In this document: piece by piece, positions 52,141-61,569 of the stretch
Layout of the letters: the number at the start of each line of letters is the position of its first letter
How positions within the stretch are numbered: the first letter of the stretch is position 1
Assembly: GCF_900091615.1 (NCBI RefSeq)
Contig: NZ_FMIA01000002.1
Location: 4,712,001-4,776,000, forward strand
Source: Micromonospora yangpuensis
GTDB taxonomy: Bacteria > Actinomycetota > Actinomycetes > Mycobacteriales > Micromonosporaceae
Direction of reading: 5' to 3'
DNA: 64,000 bases
The notes under the pieces: model-generated
The model's input: only the letters and a program-made list of their open reading frames with translations
Databases searched by the model: none
What the model was told of the DNA's origin: nothing
Translations under genes and position numbers: made by a program

Positions 52141-52164
52141 GTTCAGCGCAGTGGAAGGCGGTGC

Positions 52165-53016
52165 TCAGTGTAGGGCGGCCAGGGGGGCCTGCCAGGGGAA
52201 GGCGTGCAGGTGGGCCTCGCTCTTCCCGGGCGGATGCAGCGGGAAGACGTGGTCGCCGAAGAGCACCGTGATGCCCCACCGGTCGAGCCGGGCCAGCGCC
52301 TCCTGGAAGGCCGGATGAACCGCCATCGCCGAGTTGGTGAACGGTACCGCCACGATCGGTAGCCCTCGGCCCTGCGCCTCCACCAGCAATCCCAGCACGA
52401 GGGTGTCGGTGATGCCGGCCGCCCACTTGGTGACCGTGTTCACCGTCGCGGGACAGACGATCATGGCGTCCGCCGGGGGCAGCAGGTCCGGGTCGCCCGG
52501 GTGCTTGTAGCGGCTGCGGACCGGGTGACCGGTCTGCCGGGCCAGGGTCTCGTGGTCGATGAACTTCTGCCCGTCCGGGGTGGTGACCACGCAGACGTCC
52601 CAGCCGTCGGCCTGGGCGGCGGCAACGAGCTGGCCCACCTGCCGGGCCAGGGGCGAGCCGCAGGTCAGCACGTAGAGCACCGAACGCCGGTGCGCCGGCC
52701 GGGCCCGGTCGCCGGGCCGCGCCGGCGCGCTCGACCGGACCGGCTCCCCCGACCCGCCGGACGCTCCGGAGCCCAGCGCCACATCCGAGCCCAGCGCCGC
52801 ATCCGAGCCCAGCGCCGCATCGGAACCGAGGGCCACATCGGAGCCCCGCGCCGCCCCGAAGCCCAGGGCCTCCGCACCCAGCACCGCCCCGAAGCCAAGA
52901 GCCGCATCGGAGTCAAGAGCCGTGTCGGAGCCCCGGGCCGCCCCGGAGCCCCGGGCCGTTCCGGAGCCCCGGGCCGTTCCGGAGCCGGGGGCGCCCGGTG
53001 GGGTCGGGACGGTCAC
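52165..53016 (-). CDS. flavoprotein (HFCD family, Dfp-like)
   Basis: 283 aa from GTG at 53016, overlapping the XRE gene stop by 4 bp. The first 100 residues are Gly/Ser/Asp/Ala repeats (GSDAALGSD) coded by tandem DNA. The folded part begins LYVLTCGSPLARQVGQLVAA and carries CPATVNTVTKWAAGITDTL and 'PIVAVPFTNSAMAVHPAF', typical of flavin-binding phosphopantothenoylcysteine-decarboxylase-like proteins. The true start may be inside, near the RRSVLYV segment. Coupled to an XRE regulator in many actinobacteria. Confidence 0.78.
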   Translation of the reverse strand: MTVPTPPGAPGSGTARGSGTARGSGAARGSDTALDSDAALGFGAVLGAEALGFGAARGSDVALGSDAALGSDAALGSDVALGSGASGGSGEPVRSSAPARPGDRARPAHRRSVLYVLTCGSPLARQVGQLVAAAQADGWDVCVVTTPDGQKFIDHETLARQTGHPVRSRYKHPGDPDLLPPADAMIVCPATVNTVTKWAAGITDTLVLGLLVEAQGRGLPIVAVPFTNSAMAVHPAFQEALARLDRWGITVLFGDHVFPLHPPGKSEAHLHAFPWQAPLAALH

Positions 53017-54236
53017 ACGCCCACCCCCATCTGCTCGGCCAGTTCGGCGAGGTGGCTGGTCGGTGCGCCCCGGGTACGGCGTAGGACGTCGGCCATCACC
53101 TCGTGGGCGATCGGCCGGCAGCGGATCTCCGACGGGGAGAGCCGGTCGGCGCGCAGCAGCATCTCCCCGGCCGGGCCGACCTCGCCTACCTGTGCGTAGG
53201 CGCGGGCCAGGTCGAGCAGGTGGTGGGCGCGGCGCTCGGGCAGCAGCGCGTTGAACGCCGGCTCCGGCAGCCGCTGGTGGATCAGTACCGCCCGGCCCCC
53301 GTCACCCAGCTCCACCGCCGCGGCGGCCCGGTGCAGCTCGATGTTGGTCGGGCCGAACGACGTCCAGTAGTGGTTGTGGTCGCCGCCCAGCTCGGTGGCG
53401 GCCTCCTGGGCACCGGTGAGCAGGTCGTCGACGGTGGCCGAGTCACCGAGCCGGGCGGCGGCCATCACGGCCTGCAGCAGCAGGGTGCCGAACACCGACA
53501 GGTTCTCCGGGGTGACCTTCCCGGTGTCGGGGGCGAGCAGGTTGGCGATGTTGACGTTGAGTTCCAGGGCGGGCCGGGGCCGGCCCATGGCGACCAGCGC
53601 GTTGCAGACCCGGGAGGTCGCAATGCCGGCGAGCAGGGGGTCGTTGGCGCGCTGGGCCACCGCCGTGGCCCGGTCGGCGGCCAGCCAGGCCAGCTCGCCC
53701 TCGCCGATCCTGCGCAGCACCGAGGAGGCGATCTGGTACGCCTGGCCGAGCAGGTGGGCCGCCTCCTGGGCCTGGTCACCGGTGCACCCGGCATCGGCGG
53801 CCTGGGCGTCCCGCAGGAGTTTCGGCAGCGCCCGGGTGAGCAGTCCGTAGCGGCCGTACTGGTAGGTGAGCCAGGCGTGGTTGACCGCCTTGGTCATGTC
53901 GGCAAGCGGCGGTGGGCAGGGCGCCCCGGCGAAGTACGCGCTCATCGCGTCGTACCGTTCCAGGGCGGCCCGGATCTCCTCCACCTCGACCTGGTCGATG
54001 CAGCTCATCCCGTCGGTACGGCGCTCCGGGTCCTTGCCGAGCAGCAGCTGCACGTCGATCTCGAGGATGTCGGCGATCTCGTGCAGGACGGAGAACTTGT
54101 CCAGCCGGCGGACGCCCCGCTCGACCTTGTCCACCCAGCTCTTGGACTTGCCCAACCGGTCGGCGAACACCTGCTGCGACAGTTTGCGTCGGCTGCGCCA
54201 GTAGGCAACTCGTCGGCCAATAGGCAACTCGTCCAT
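53013..54236 (-). CDS. XRE-family HTH regulator with TPR-like domain
   Basis: 407 aa from ATG at 54236. HTH: 'GRRVAYWRSRRKLSQQVFAD' then RLGKSKSWVDKVERGVRRL. The C-terminal 300 residues are helical repeats (LLGQAYQIASSVLRRIGE, AWLAADRATAVAQ, HHLLDLARAYAQVGEVGPA) like TPR-type sensors. It is operonic with the flavoprotein gene and divergent from the primase-like gene; the conserved trio suggests a shared circuit. Confidence 0.83.
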   Translation of the reverse strand: MDELPIGRRVAYWRSRRKLSQQVFADRLGKSKSWVDKVERGVRRLDKFSVLHEIADILEIDVQLLLGKDPERRTDGMSCIDQVEVEEIRAALERYDAMSAYFAGAPCPPPLADMTKAVNHAWLTYQYGRYGLLTRALPKLLRDAQAADAGCTGDQAQEAAHLLGQAYQIASSVLRRIGEGELAWLAADRATAVAQRANDPLLAGIATSRVCNALVAMGRPRPALELNVNIANLLAPDTGKVTPENLSVFGTLLLQAVMAAARLGDSATVDDLLTGAQEAATELGGDHNHYWTSFGPTNIELHRAAAAVELGDGGRAVLIHQRLPEPAFNALLPERRAHHLLDLARAYAQVGEVGPAGEMLLRADRLSPSEIRCRPIAHEVMADVLRRTRGAPTSHLAELAEQMGVGV

Positions 54237-54476
54237 ATCGGTCCTTTCCGGGCTCCGGTAGGGGCGGAGCTGGTCGTCTGCGGCGGCTCGCGCCATCCGC
54301 CTTGTGCAGGTATTCGCTGGTCGCACTGCCTGTACGTCACCCTGCCAGGCGGTCCTCATAACTTCGTGCAAGTTGCATCAGCCGTTCGTCGACTTAACGA
54401 CCTCGGTTCAGGCGCAGTCACGGGCGCCCTATATGTGACCTGGCACCCAGACGGACGAAACGAGGGGAGATCGGCC

Positions 54477-55148
54477 ATGTGGCGGAACGTGAAACCGCAC
54501 GTCGCGCAGCTGTCGCCGTTGGAACGGGTCCGGTTGCGGAGGGTCGCCGTGCGGTACGCCCTGCACGGCTGGGAGGTGACGCCCGGGGCCTGTCTGGCCC
54601 GCAGCCGCTTCGTCTGCGGGCGGGCCGGCTGTCCCACGGTCGGCTGCCATCCGGCCCTGGAGAACTGGGAACGCGCCGCCAGTGCCGATCCGGCCCGGGT
54701 GGCCACCTGGTGGCACACCCGGCCACACGGGGTGCTGCTGCCCACCGGCCGGGCCTTCGACGTGCTGGATGTCCCCACCAACCTCGGCCGGTACGTCCTG
54801 GACACCGCCGGCTCACACCCGGCCGGTCCGGGCGTACGCGGTCCGGTGGTGGTGACCCCGACCGGCCGGTGGATGTTCCTGGTCCGTCCCGGTGACCCGC
54901 TGCGCCCGGAGTTGGAGCACTGCTTCCACGTGATCCGGCACGGCCTCGGCTCCTGGATCCCGGCCCCGCCGACCCGGCTGCCCGAGGGGCCGGTCCGCTG
55001 GGCGGTCGCCCCGGAACAGGCCCGCTGGCGGTTGCCCGACTCGTACCTGGTGCAGAACACGCTGATCGACGCGCTGCGCGCCACCGGCGTCACGTTCGGA
55101 GCCGAACTCCTGTCCAGCCATCTGCCCCTCCCCCGCCGCGCCACCTGA
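54477..55148 (+). CDS. bifunctional DNA primase/polymerase-like protein
   Basis: 223 aa from ATG at 54477 (GAGGGGAGATCGGCC upstream). It has the Prim-Pol N-terminal layout: RVAVRYALHGWEVTPGA, a Cys cluster (CGRAGCPTVGC), NWERAASADPARVATWW, HGVLLPTGRAFDVLDVP and 'MFLVRPG'. The DVLDVP stands where primases keep a D-x-D/D-x-E metal site, so catalysis is uncertain. No helicase domain is attached. Divergent from XRE. Confidence 0.7.
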   Translation: MWRNVKPHVAQLSPLERVRLRRVAVRYALHGWEVTPGACLARSRFVCGRAGCPTVGCHPALENWERAASADPARVATWWHTRPHGVLLPTGRAFDVLDVPTNLGRYVLDTAGSHPAGPGVRGPVVVTPTGRWMFLVRPGDPLRPELEHCFHVIRHGLGSWIPAPPTRLPEGPVRWAVAPEQARWRLPDSYLVQNTLIDALRATGVTFGAELLSSHLPLPRRAT

Positions 55149-55326
55149 TTCCGCACACCGCACAGGCTGTCCCGCCGAAGGGGCCGTACCGTCGGACAAC
55201 GTCGCACTTCCGGACCGATCCGGCCGCCCCGCCACCGCCGGACCGCCGGAAAGCACCCGGCCCGCCACCGCCGGACCGCCTGGCAGCCCCCGCCCCGGCG
55301 ATGCCGGGCCGCCGCACCGGCACGTC

Positions 55327-56202
55327 TCACCCGGCCAGCGGGAGGTCGGTGGAGTGCAGGCAGCGGCCGTCGTCGGTGACCACCGCGTGCCGGTACCCGG
55401 CGAGGCGGTCCAGCCAGCCGATCCCGGCCGGCCCCATGGCGACGGCGGCGGTGGCGTACGCGTCGGCCGGGCCGAGGTCCGCACCGACCACGGTGACCGA
55501 CCGCAGCCCCCGGGCCGGCCGGCCGGTGCGGGGGTCGCGCACGTGGGGGCCGCGTTCGTAGCAGCCGGAGGTGGCCACCGCCAGGTCGGTGCCGGTCAGC
55601 ACCAGGCAGGTCGCCGTGGCGTCCCACGGGTGCCGGATGCCGATCCGCCACGGCCGGCCCGCCGACGAGTGGCCCCGGACCCGCAGGTCACCGCCGGCGT
55701 TCAGGCAGTGGTTCGACGCGCCGGCGGCGAGCAGCCGGTCCGAGGCGACCTGCACCGCCCAGCCCTTGACGTAGCCGGAGGGGTCCAGCCCGCCGATGGC
55801 GTACGCGTCGAAGAAACCGTCGGTGTCGCGCCACAGGTCGGCGCAGCACGCCAGCACCTCCCGCAGCTGCGGTGACGCCTCGGGCAGCGGCAGTTCCCCC
55901 CGGTCCACCCGGCACACCTCGCTGTCCGGGCGGTACGTGCTGAACCGGGCGTCGACCGCGCGCAGCCAGTCGAAGACCTCCTCGGCCAGCGTGTGCAGCT
56001 CGGTCGGGGGCAGGTCGTCGGCGAGGTCCAGGCTGATCGCCGTACCCATGATCTGCTCGACCCGCCGCAGTCCGGGCCGGACCGCCGACCCGCGCAGCCC
56101 GGCCGGCACGGACCCGGCGGGCGGCCCGGCCGACGCGGACCCGGCGGGCGGGCCGGCCGACGCGGACCCGGCGGGCGGGCCGGCCGGTGCTCCGGCGGGC
56201 AT
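55327..56202 (-). CDS. apbE: FAD:protein FMN transferase (ApbE)
   Basis: 291 aa from ATG at 56202. The N-terminal 40 residues are PPAGSASAG repeats coded by 27-bp tandem DNA; the family core begins RRVEQIMGTAISLDL. Key blocks are FSTYRPDSEVCRV, DPSGYVKGWAV, 'NAGGDLRVRG', TSGCYERGPHVRDPRTG and DAYATAAVAMG. ApbE attaches FMN through a phosphoester bond to Ser/Thr of target proteins, here most likely the FMN-binding protein encoded 1 bp upstream. Confidence 0.9.
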   Translation of the reverse strand: MPAGAPAGPPAGSASAGPPAGSASAGPPAGSVPAGLRGSAVRPGLRRVEQIMGTAISLDLADDLPPTELHTLAEEVFDWLRAVDARFSTYRPDSEVCRVDRGELPLPEASPQLREVLACCADLWRDTDGFFDAYAIGGLDPSGYVKGWAVQVASDRLLAAGASNHCLNAGGDLRVRGHSSAGRPWRIGIRHPWDATATCLVLTGTDLAVATSGCYERGPHVRDPRTGRPARGLRSVTVVGADLGPADAYATAAVAMGPAGIGWLDRLAGYRHAVVTDDGRCLHSTDLPLAG

Positions 56203-56203
56203 G

Positions 56204-56806
56204 TCAGCGGGCCCGGTCGAGGGCGGCCTGCAGCGACTGCCGGTACGACCCGCTGGTGGCGGTGGCCCCGGAGACGGTGTCCACCTCGGCGCTCTGCCGC
56301 TGCACCACCTGCCCGGAGGTGCCGCTGTACCGGCCGTCCACCTCGCTGCTGCGGCGGTCCGACTGGGCGGTCTCCCGGGGCAGCTCCAGCGCGGTGGCGT
56401 CGACGATCCGGCGGCCGTCGAGGGTGATCCGCACCTGCACGTTGCCGTACTCGTTCTCCACCACCGGCCCGGTCACCGTCCGGCGGGTCGGCTTCGGCGC
56501 GGCGCTGGTGGTACGCGGCGCGTCCGGGGTACGCGGCGCCGCCCGGGTGGTCGGCGGGCGGGTCGTCGTCCGGGGATCGGCGGAGTCCTCGGCGGTCGTC
56601 CGGCTGGGATTGGGGCTCTTCCGCGTCCGGCTCGGCGTGGGGGTGACCGGTGGCGTGGCGGTGGGTCCGGTGCCCGAGGGGACCACCGGCGGCCGGTCGA
56701 CCGGCAGGTCCCGGGCCGCCACCATGGTGTCCGGGGCACCCTTGAGGACCACCAGGGCGGTGGTGCCGGCGGCCAGGCCGGTGATCGCGAGCAGGGCCCG
56801 ACGCAT
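56204..56806 (-). CDS. exported FMN-binding-domain protein, ApbE substrate
   Basis: 200 aa from ATG at 56806. A short signal or anchor segment (ALLAITGLAAGTTALVVL) and a Thr/Pro-rich linker precede an FMN-bind domain ending 'AEVDTVSGATATSGSYRQSL'. SGAT is the site where ApbE links FMN to Thr. Located between a ferric-reductase-like membrane protein and ApbE; it should carry electrons on the outer face of the membrane. Confidence 0.87.
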   Translation of the reverse strand: MRRALLAITGLAAGTTALVVLKGAPDTMVAARDLPVDRPPVVPSGTGPTATPPVTPTPSRTRKSPNPSRTTAEDSADPRTTTRPPTTRAAPRTPDAPRTTSAAPKPTRRTVTGPVVENEYGNVQVRITLDGRRIVDATALELPRETAQSDRRSSEVDGRYSGTSGQVVQRQSAEVDTVSGATATSGSYRQSLQAALDRAR

Positions 56807-56816
56807 GGCAGCCTTC

Positions 56817-58232
56817 CTACAGTTCGAACGTGGCGAGGTGGATCTGTCGGCGGGGCACCCCGGCGGAGCGCAACGCCCGGACGGAGTGCGCGACCAGCCC
56901 GGCGGGTCCACAGAGGTAGACGTCGCGTTCGGCGAGGTCCGGCACCAGCCGGCGCAGCCCGGCGGCGCTCATCAGCTGCCGGGGGCCGGGGTCGTCGCGG
57001 GAACCGATGACGTACCAGATCGAGGTCTGCCGGGCCTGGGCCAGCCAGTCCAGTTCCCGGTGCAGCAGCACGTCGTCGGGGGTCCGGGCCCGGTAGATCA
57101 GCGCGGCACCGGGCGGCAGCTCCTCCAGCATGGCGCGGATCGGGGTGATCCCACTGCCACCGGCGATCAGCAGGGCCCGGTCGGTCCGGCGGTGCGCGGC
57201 GGTGAACGTGCCGGCCGGCCCGCTCACCCAGACCCGGGTGCCCGCGTCCAGGTTCCGCAGGTCGCGGGTGTGCGTGCCGACGACCTTGACGGTGATCCGC
57301 AGCCAGCGGCCGTTGGCGGCGGCGGAGACCGAGAACGGGTGCGACTGCCCCCAGCAGCCCCGGGTGAGGAATCGCCAGCGGAGGAACTGCCCGCCGAGCA
57401 GGTCCACCTGGCCGAGCCGCTCGCCGGTCAGGTAGATCGAGACGGTCTCCGGGTTCTCCGCGACCACGTCGGCCACCCGCAGCCGGTGCCGCAGGTTGAA
57501 CCGGAGCGGGCCGAGCACCCGCCCGACCAGCAGGGCCGCCAGCACCGCCGCGTACATGCCGAGCCACCAGGTACGCGCCGGGCCGGGCGGGAAGAGTTGC
57601 GCGCCGTTGCTGAACTGGTGACCGAAGCCGAGCAGCAGCACCAGGTAGCTGGCTAGGTGCAGGCGGTGCCAGAGTTCGTAGGGCAGCGCCCGGCGGACGG
57701 CCCGGACACCGGTGAGACCGAGCAGCACGATGATCCCGGCGGCGGTGAACGCCGACACCATGTCCTCGTAGTCGCGCAGCAGCAACCCGACCTGGGTGAG
57801 CACCGGGTGGCCCGCGGAGCGGGCGTAGCCGACCACGATCAGCGCCAGGTGGGCCAGCACCGCGACCAGCAGCGTGGCCCCGACGTCGCGGTGCCAACGG
57901 ACCAGCCGCTCGGTACCGACCCACCGTTCCAGGATCCCGAGCCGGCTCATCAGCAGCACCTGCACCAGCAGCAGGTAGCCGGCGACCAGCCCGGCGATCC
58001 GGCCGGCCGCGGTGAGGGTCGCGGCGGTGCTGTCCAACGACCCGGCGGGGGTGTCCCGCCACCACGGCGACACGCTGACCACCAGCCCGGCGGTGGCGGC
58101 CACGACCAGCAGCCGCCGGCCGCCGGGTCCGCGTCGGGGCGGTGCCGGCGGGGGTAGCGGTGCCGACCGGCCGCCGGCCCGGGTGGCGGTCCCGGGTCGG
58201 CGGCCGGCGGCATGGGTGCCGGGGTACGTCAC
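56817..58232 (-). CDS. ferric-reductase-like transmembrane protein with FAD/NAD(P)-binding domain
   Basis: 471 aa from ATG at 58232. Six helices with haem-ligand-like His (RWHRDVGATLLVAVLAHLALI and ELWHRLHLASYLVLL), then an FNR-type domain with HPFSVSAA (FAD), LLIAGGSGITPIRAML (NAD) and 'VYLCGPAGLVAHSVRALR'. It passes electrons from cytoplasmic NAD(P)H across the membrane, probably to the FMN protein encoded 10 bp downstream. Confidence 0.87.
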   Translation of the reverse strand: MTYPGTHAAGRRPGTATRAGGRSAPLPPPAPPRRGPGGRRLLVVAATAGLVVSVSPWWRDTPAGSLDSTAATLTAAGRIAGLVAGYLLLVQVLLMSRLGILERWVGTERLVRWHRDVGATLLVAVLAHLALIVVGYARSAGHPVLTQVGLLLRDYEDMVSAFTAAGIIVLLGLTGVRAVRRALPYELWHRLHLASYLVLLLGFGHQFSNGAQLFPPGPARTWWLGMYAAVLAALLVGRVLGPLRFNLRHRLRVADVVAENPETVSIYLTGERLGQVDLLGGQFLRWRFLTRGCWGQSHPFSVSAAANGRWLRITVKVVGTHTRDLRNLDAGTRVWVSGPAGTFTAAHRRTDRALLIAGGSGITPIRAMLEELPPGAALIYRARTPDDVLLHRELDWLAQARQTSIWYVIGSRDDPGPRQLMSAAGLRRLVPDLAERDVYLCGPAGLVAHSVRALRSAGVPRRQIHLATFEL

Positions 58233-59623
58233 GCGTACAGCTTCATCGGGGTGTACGTGCGCCGGGGGAAGATCCGGTCGACCTCGGCGTTGGTCAGCCC
58301 GAACCGGCCCTGCGCCACCGAGCCGTAGACGTCGAACATGTTGTTGTACTCGGGCACGTCCCCGGAGTCCAGGTCGGACAGCCCGTTCCAGCGGCCCAGC
58401 AGCGAGCCGGCCAGCTTGCGCCCGGACAGGACGGTGACCACGCCACCATGGCCGTGGTCGGTGCCACCGCCGTTGGAGGCGACCCGCCGGCCGAACTCGC
58501 TGGAGACCATGACGGTCACGTCGGCGGCCCGGTCACCGAGGTCGGTGAAGAACGCCGCCATCGCCCCGGCCAGCTCGGTGAGCCGCCGGTGCAGCTGGCC
58601 GCCCTCCCGGGTGCCCTGGTTCTCGTGGGTGTCGTACCCGCCCATGCCGACGGTGGCGACCCGCACGTTCGCCCCGCCCTTGATCAGCTGGGCGAGCTGC
58701 TGGAAGGCGCTGCCGACTCCGCCGGTGTACTCGACGCCCCCGGCCGGCTCGTACGGCTTCGCGGCGAGTTTCTGCGCGGTGCCCAACGCGCCCAGGCCGG
58801 ACCGGACGGCCTCCTGCACCGGGTGGTTGATGCCGGTGAAGAGGCCCCTGATCGCCTTCTCGGTGGCCTCCCGGTACCGGTCGTCGCCGTTGAGCCGCAG
58901 CGACCCGACACTGTTGAGTGACAACGCGCCGTTGGTGCCTACCAGCGACCGGGGCAGGGTGCTGCCGATGCCGACGCTGCGGAAGGCGGTGCCCTTGCCC
59001 AGGGCGTCGACCAAACTGTCCAGCCAGCCCCGGCCGCCGGTCTCGCCGGGCAGGCCGCCCAGGTTGCAGGCGTCGGCGGCCTGGAAGTGGCTGCGGGACA
59101 GCCGCTCGTCGGAGACCGCCGGGACGAACCCGAGCTGCCCGGCCCTGAGCCACTTCTCCAGCGGCCGGAAGGCGCTGGTCAGCTTGAAGCCCCGGCCCAG
59201 GGCCAGCGAGTCCGCGCCGAGCAGCAGGTCGGGACGGGCCTTGGCGAGCACCGGCTCGTCGGCCGGGGCGACCAGGCTCAACCCGTCCAGCCCGCCGTAG
59301 AGGAAGACGTGGATCAGGGTGCCGGTCTTCGTCGCCGCGAACGACGCCGAGGTGGTGACGAACTGGGCGGTGGCCAGCGCGGTGGCGGTGGCGGCGGCAC
59401 CGGCCACGAAGGTACGCCGGGTGACCCCGCGACCGTCCTGCTGGGCCTCCTCCAGCTCCTCCAACCGGCGGTACCGGTCGGCCTCGGCGGCGTTCTCGGC
59501 GGCGACGATGTCGGCCTCGGCCCGCAGCAGCGCCTCGGCCGGGTCGTCCGCCAGTCGCCGTACGTCGGGGCACTCGGGATGCAGGGGGTACGGGTGCACG
59601 GTCATCTCCATCGCTGGCTTCAC
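58229..59623 (-). CDS. DUF1501 protein, Tat-exported
   Basis: 464 aa from GTG at 59623 (ATG 59611 possible). A twin-arginine signal (TRRTFVAGAAATATALATA) lies unusually far in, at about residue 68. DUF1501 features follow: 'IHVFLYGGLDGLSLVAP', FVPAVSDERLSRSHFQA and GTDHGHGGVVTVLSGRKL, a sulfatase/alkaline-phosphatase-like fold. It overlaps the DUF1800 stop by 4 bp; the two families nearly always occur together. Function unknown. Confidence 0.88.
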   Translation of the reverse strand: MKPAMEMTVHPYPLHPECPDVRRLADDPAEALLRAEADIVAAENAAEADRYRRLEELEEAQQDGRGVTRRTFVAGAAATATALATAQFVTTSASFAATKTGTLIHVFLYGGLDGLSLVAPADEPVLAKARPDLLLGADSLALGRGFKLTSAFRPLEKWLRAGQLGFVPAVSDERLSRSHFQAADACNLGGLPGETGGRGWLDSLVDALGKGTAFRSVGIGSTLPRSLVGTNGALSLNSVGSLRLNGDDRYREATEKAIRGLFTGINHPVQEAVRSGLGALGTAQKLAAKPYEPAGGVEYTGGVGSAFQQLAQLIKGGANVRVATVGMGGYDTHENQGTREGGQLHRRLTELAGAMAAFFTDLGDRAADVTVMVSSEFGRRVASNGGGTDHGHGGVVTVLSGRKLAGSLLGRWNGLSDLDSGDVPEYNNMFDVYGSVAQGRFGLTNAEVDRIFPRRTYTPMKLYA

Positions 59624-61569
59624 CGGAGGTGGTGCTGGGGGGAGGCGAGGATCGCCCGCGCGACGGCGACGACGGCACCGCCGAGCGTGGCGTCGACCTT
59701 CGCGCCGGCCGGGACCCCGGCGATGTCGAGGATCAGCTCCCGCTCCCGGGTGGTCAGTTTCTGCTGCACCAGCCGCCTGGCCAGCGCGTCCACGTACGCC
59801 CCGGCGGTGCCCGGCGGGTCGGCGACCAGCCGTTCGGCGGCGGTGTACGTGAACTGGGTGCGCCTGCCGGTGAGCAGGTCGCCGGCCTCGTTCCAGCCGT
59901 TGACCATGGTGCCGGCCGAGGTCCAGGCGAGGTAGACGTCCGGGTAGCCGTCCGGGGTGGGCTGTCCCATCGGGTGGTGGCCCAGCTCGCGCAGCTTGTC
60001 GTGGACCTGCCGCAGCCCCTGGGCGTACGGGGTGCGCCGGTTGTCCCGGTTGTCGTGCCCCGGCGAGGCGTCGGGGGCGACGCCGAGGACCCGGTAGGTG
60101 GCGACCAGGTACTCCAGCGGCCGGCGGACCTTCTGGCCGACGGCCGCCCAGAACTCCGAGGAGCTGAAGAGCGTCATCAGCACCGGCCGGATCCGGCCCC
60201 GGTTCGCCGTGTACGTCTTGGCCAGCCGGTCCACCAGGGACTTCGGCGGGGTGTCGGAGACGAACCGGACGGCCAGGTTCTGCGCCACGTACTTCGCCGT
60301 CGACGGGTGCAGGGCCAGGTAGGTGAGGTACGCGTCGATCGCCGCCTCGGCCTTCTTCGGATCGGCGGAGTCGTTGGCGTGGCTGAAGCCGAGGATCTTG
60401 ACCTTGCCGACGTAGTGCCGGTCCGGGCGGAAGACGTACTCGCCGTCGTCGACGCCGCGGCCGGTCTGCAGGAGGGCCGCCTGCCGGACGTCCTTCTCGC
60501 GGTAGCCGCCGTCCACGCCTACCGAGTACAGCTCCAGGTTCTCCCGGGCGAGGTTCTCGTTCACCGCGTCGGCCCGGGAGTCGTTCTGGTTGAGGTAGAG
60601 CAGCAACGCCGGGTGCCGGTTGGCGGCTACCAGCATCTCCGGGTAGCTGCCCAGGGCGTGCGCCCGGACCACGTCGCGGTCGAAGGCCGTCCGGTACGGC
60701 CCACCGCCGTCGAAGTCGGCGGCGACGTGCAGGAAGTCGTTCCAGAAGTCGACCATCACCTCGAAGAGCTGCCGGTCGGACCAGATCTGCCGGGCGATGG
60801 TGGCGTCCACCACCTCCTTCTCCGGTTGGGCGCCCCGCTGGTCGAGCTGCTCCCGCTGGTCGCGCAGCTGCCGGCTGTTCAGCTTCAGCGTCGGCAGGTC
60901 GGCGAGCTTCAGTTCACCCCGGGTCGGGGCGATCTTCGCCGGTTCGAGCTGGGTCCGGATCCAGGCGTCGATGCCGACCTTGCGGATCTCGGCGACCAGT
61001 CGGGGTGTCGCGCCGAAGGTGGCCCGCCGGGCCAGGTGCAGGACCGGATCCTTGGCCAGCACCGTCTTGACCGTGACCTTGGTCGCCTCGGCGGCGGCGG
61101 CCGGCCCGGAGTAGGACCGGCCACCGGTCGGGGTGTTGCGGCGCAGCTCCTTCCCGGCGCGCGAGCCCATGTAGCTCTCGTTCTGCTCGGTGTAGGTGCG
61201 TACCGTGCTGGCCTGCTGGCCGCTGGGGCGGGCCGGGGTGCCGTCGGTGACCGTGGGACCGGTGGCGTCGCCGGCGACCGTCGGCCCGGCGTCGCCGAAC
61301 AGGCCGCGTACCTGGGGGCTCAGGCCGAGCGCCACCCCGCCGGCGACCACGGCGGCGGTCCCGCCGAAGGCGGCCAGGGCCCGGCGGCGACCGACCGGGC
61401 GTTGCGGCTCGTCGTCGTCGAGGTACGGCAGCCCGACGCCGTCGGACCTCAACGGGGTCGGCTGGCCGAGGCCCTGGGGGCCGATCCACTGCGGGCCGGT
61501 CCACCGCGGTTCGGGTTGGACGGTCGGGCCGGGTTGGTGGGCGGGGGGTGGCTCGTTCTGGTCGGCCAT
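59620..61569 (-). CDS. DUF1800 protein
   Basis: 649 aa from ATG at 61569. A Pro-rich start is followed by a membrane or Tat-like segment (GRRRALAAFGGTAAVVAGGVALGL). The DUF1800 domain includes LHLARRATFGATPRLVAEI, FWNDFLHV, 'ENLARENLELYSVGVDGGY', ARQAALLQTGRG and FVSDTPPKSLVDRLAK. It probably forms a secreted complex with the DUF1501 protein. No catalytic motif is established for this family. Confidence 0.88.
   Translation of the reverse strand: MADQNEPPPAHQPGPTVQPEPRWTGPQWIGPQGLGQPTPLRSDGVGLPYLDDDEPQRPVGRRRALAAFGGTAAVVAGGVALGLSPQVRGLFGDAGPTVAGDATGPTVTDGTPARPSGQQASTVRTYTEQNESYMGSRAGKELRRNTPTGGRSYSGPAAAAEATKVTVKTVLAKDPVLHLARRATFGATPRLVAEIRKVGIDAWIRTQLEPAKIAPTRGELKLADLPTLKLNSRQLRDQREQLDQRGAQPEKEVVDATIARQIWSDRQLFEVMVDFWNDFLHVAADFDGGGPYRTAFDRDVVRAHALGSYPEMLVAANRHPALLLYLNQNDSRADAVNENLARENLELYSVGVDGGYREKDVRQAALLQTGRGVDDGEYVFRPDRHYVGKVKILGFSHANDSADPKKAEAAIDAYLTYLALHPSTAKYVAQNLAVRFVSDTPPKSLVDRLAKTYTANRGRIRPVLMTLFSSSEFWAAVGQKVRRPLEYLVATYRVLGVAPDASPGHDNRDNRRTPYAQGLRQVHDKLRELGHHPMGQPTPDGYPDVYLAWTSAGTMVNGWNEAGDLLTGRRTQFTYTAAERLVADPPGTAGAYVDALARRLVQQKLTTRERELILDIAGVPAGAKVDATLGGAVVAVARAILASPQHHLR

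Larger units (their letters stand above)
51593..52164. other. non-coding region with R2b and simple repeats
   Basis: 51,600-51,900 is GC-rich with recurring CCGGGCGGGCAGACC-type words. R2b (51915-51993) follows, and then a simple-sequence tract. No gene seen. Confidence 0.55.
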
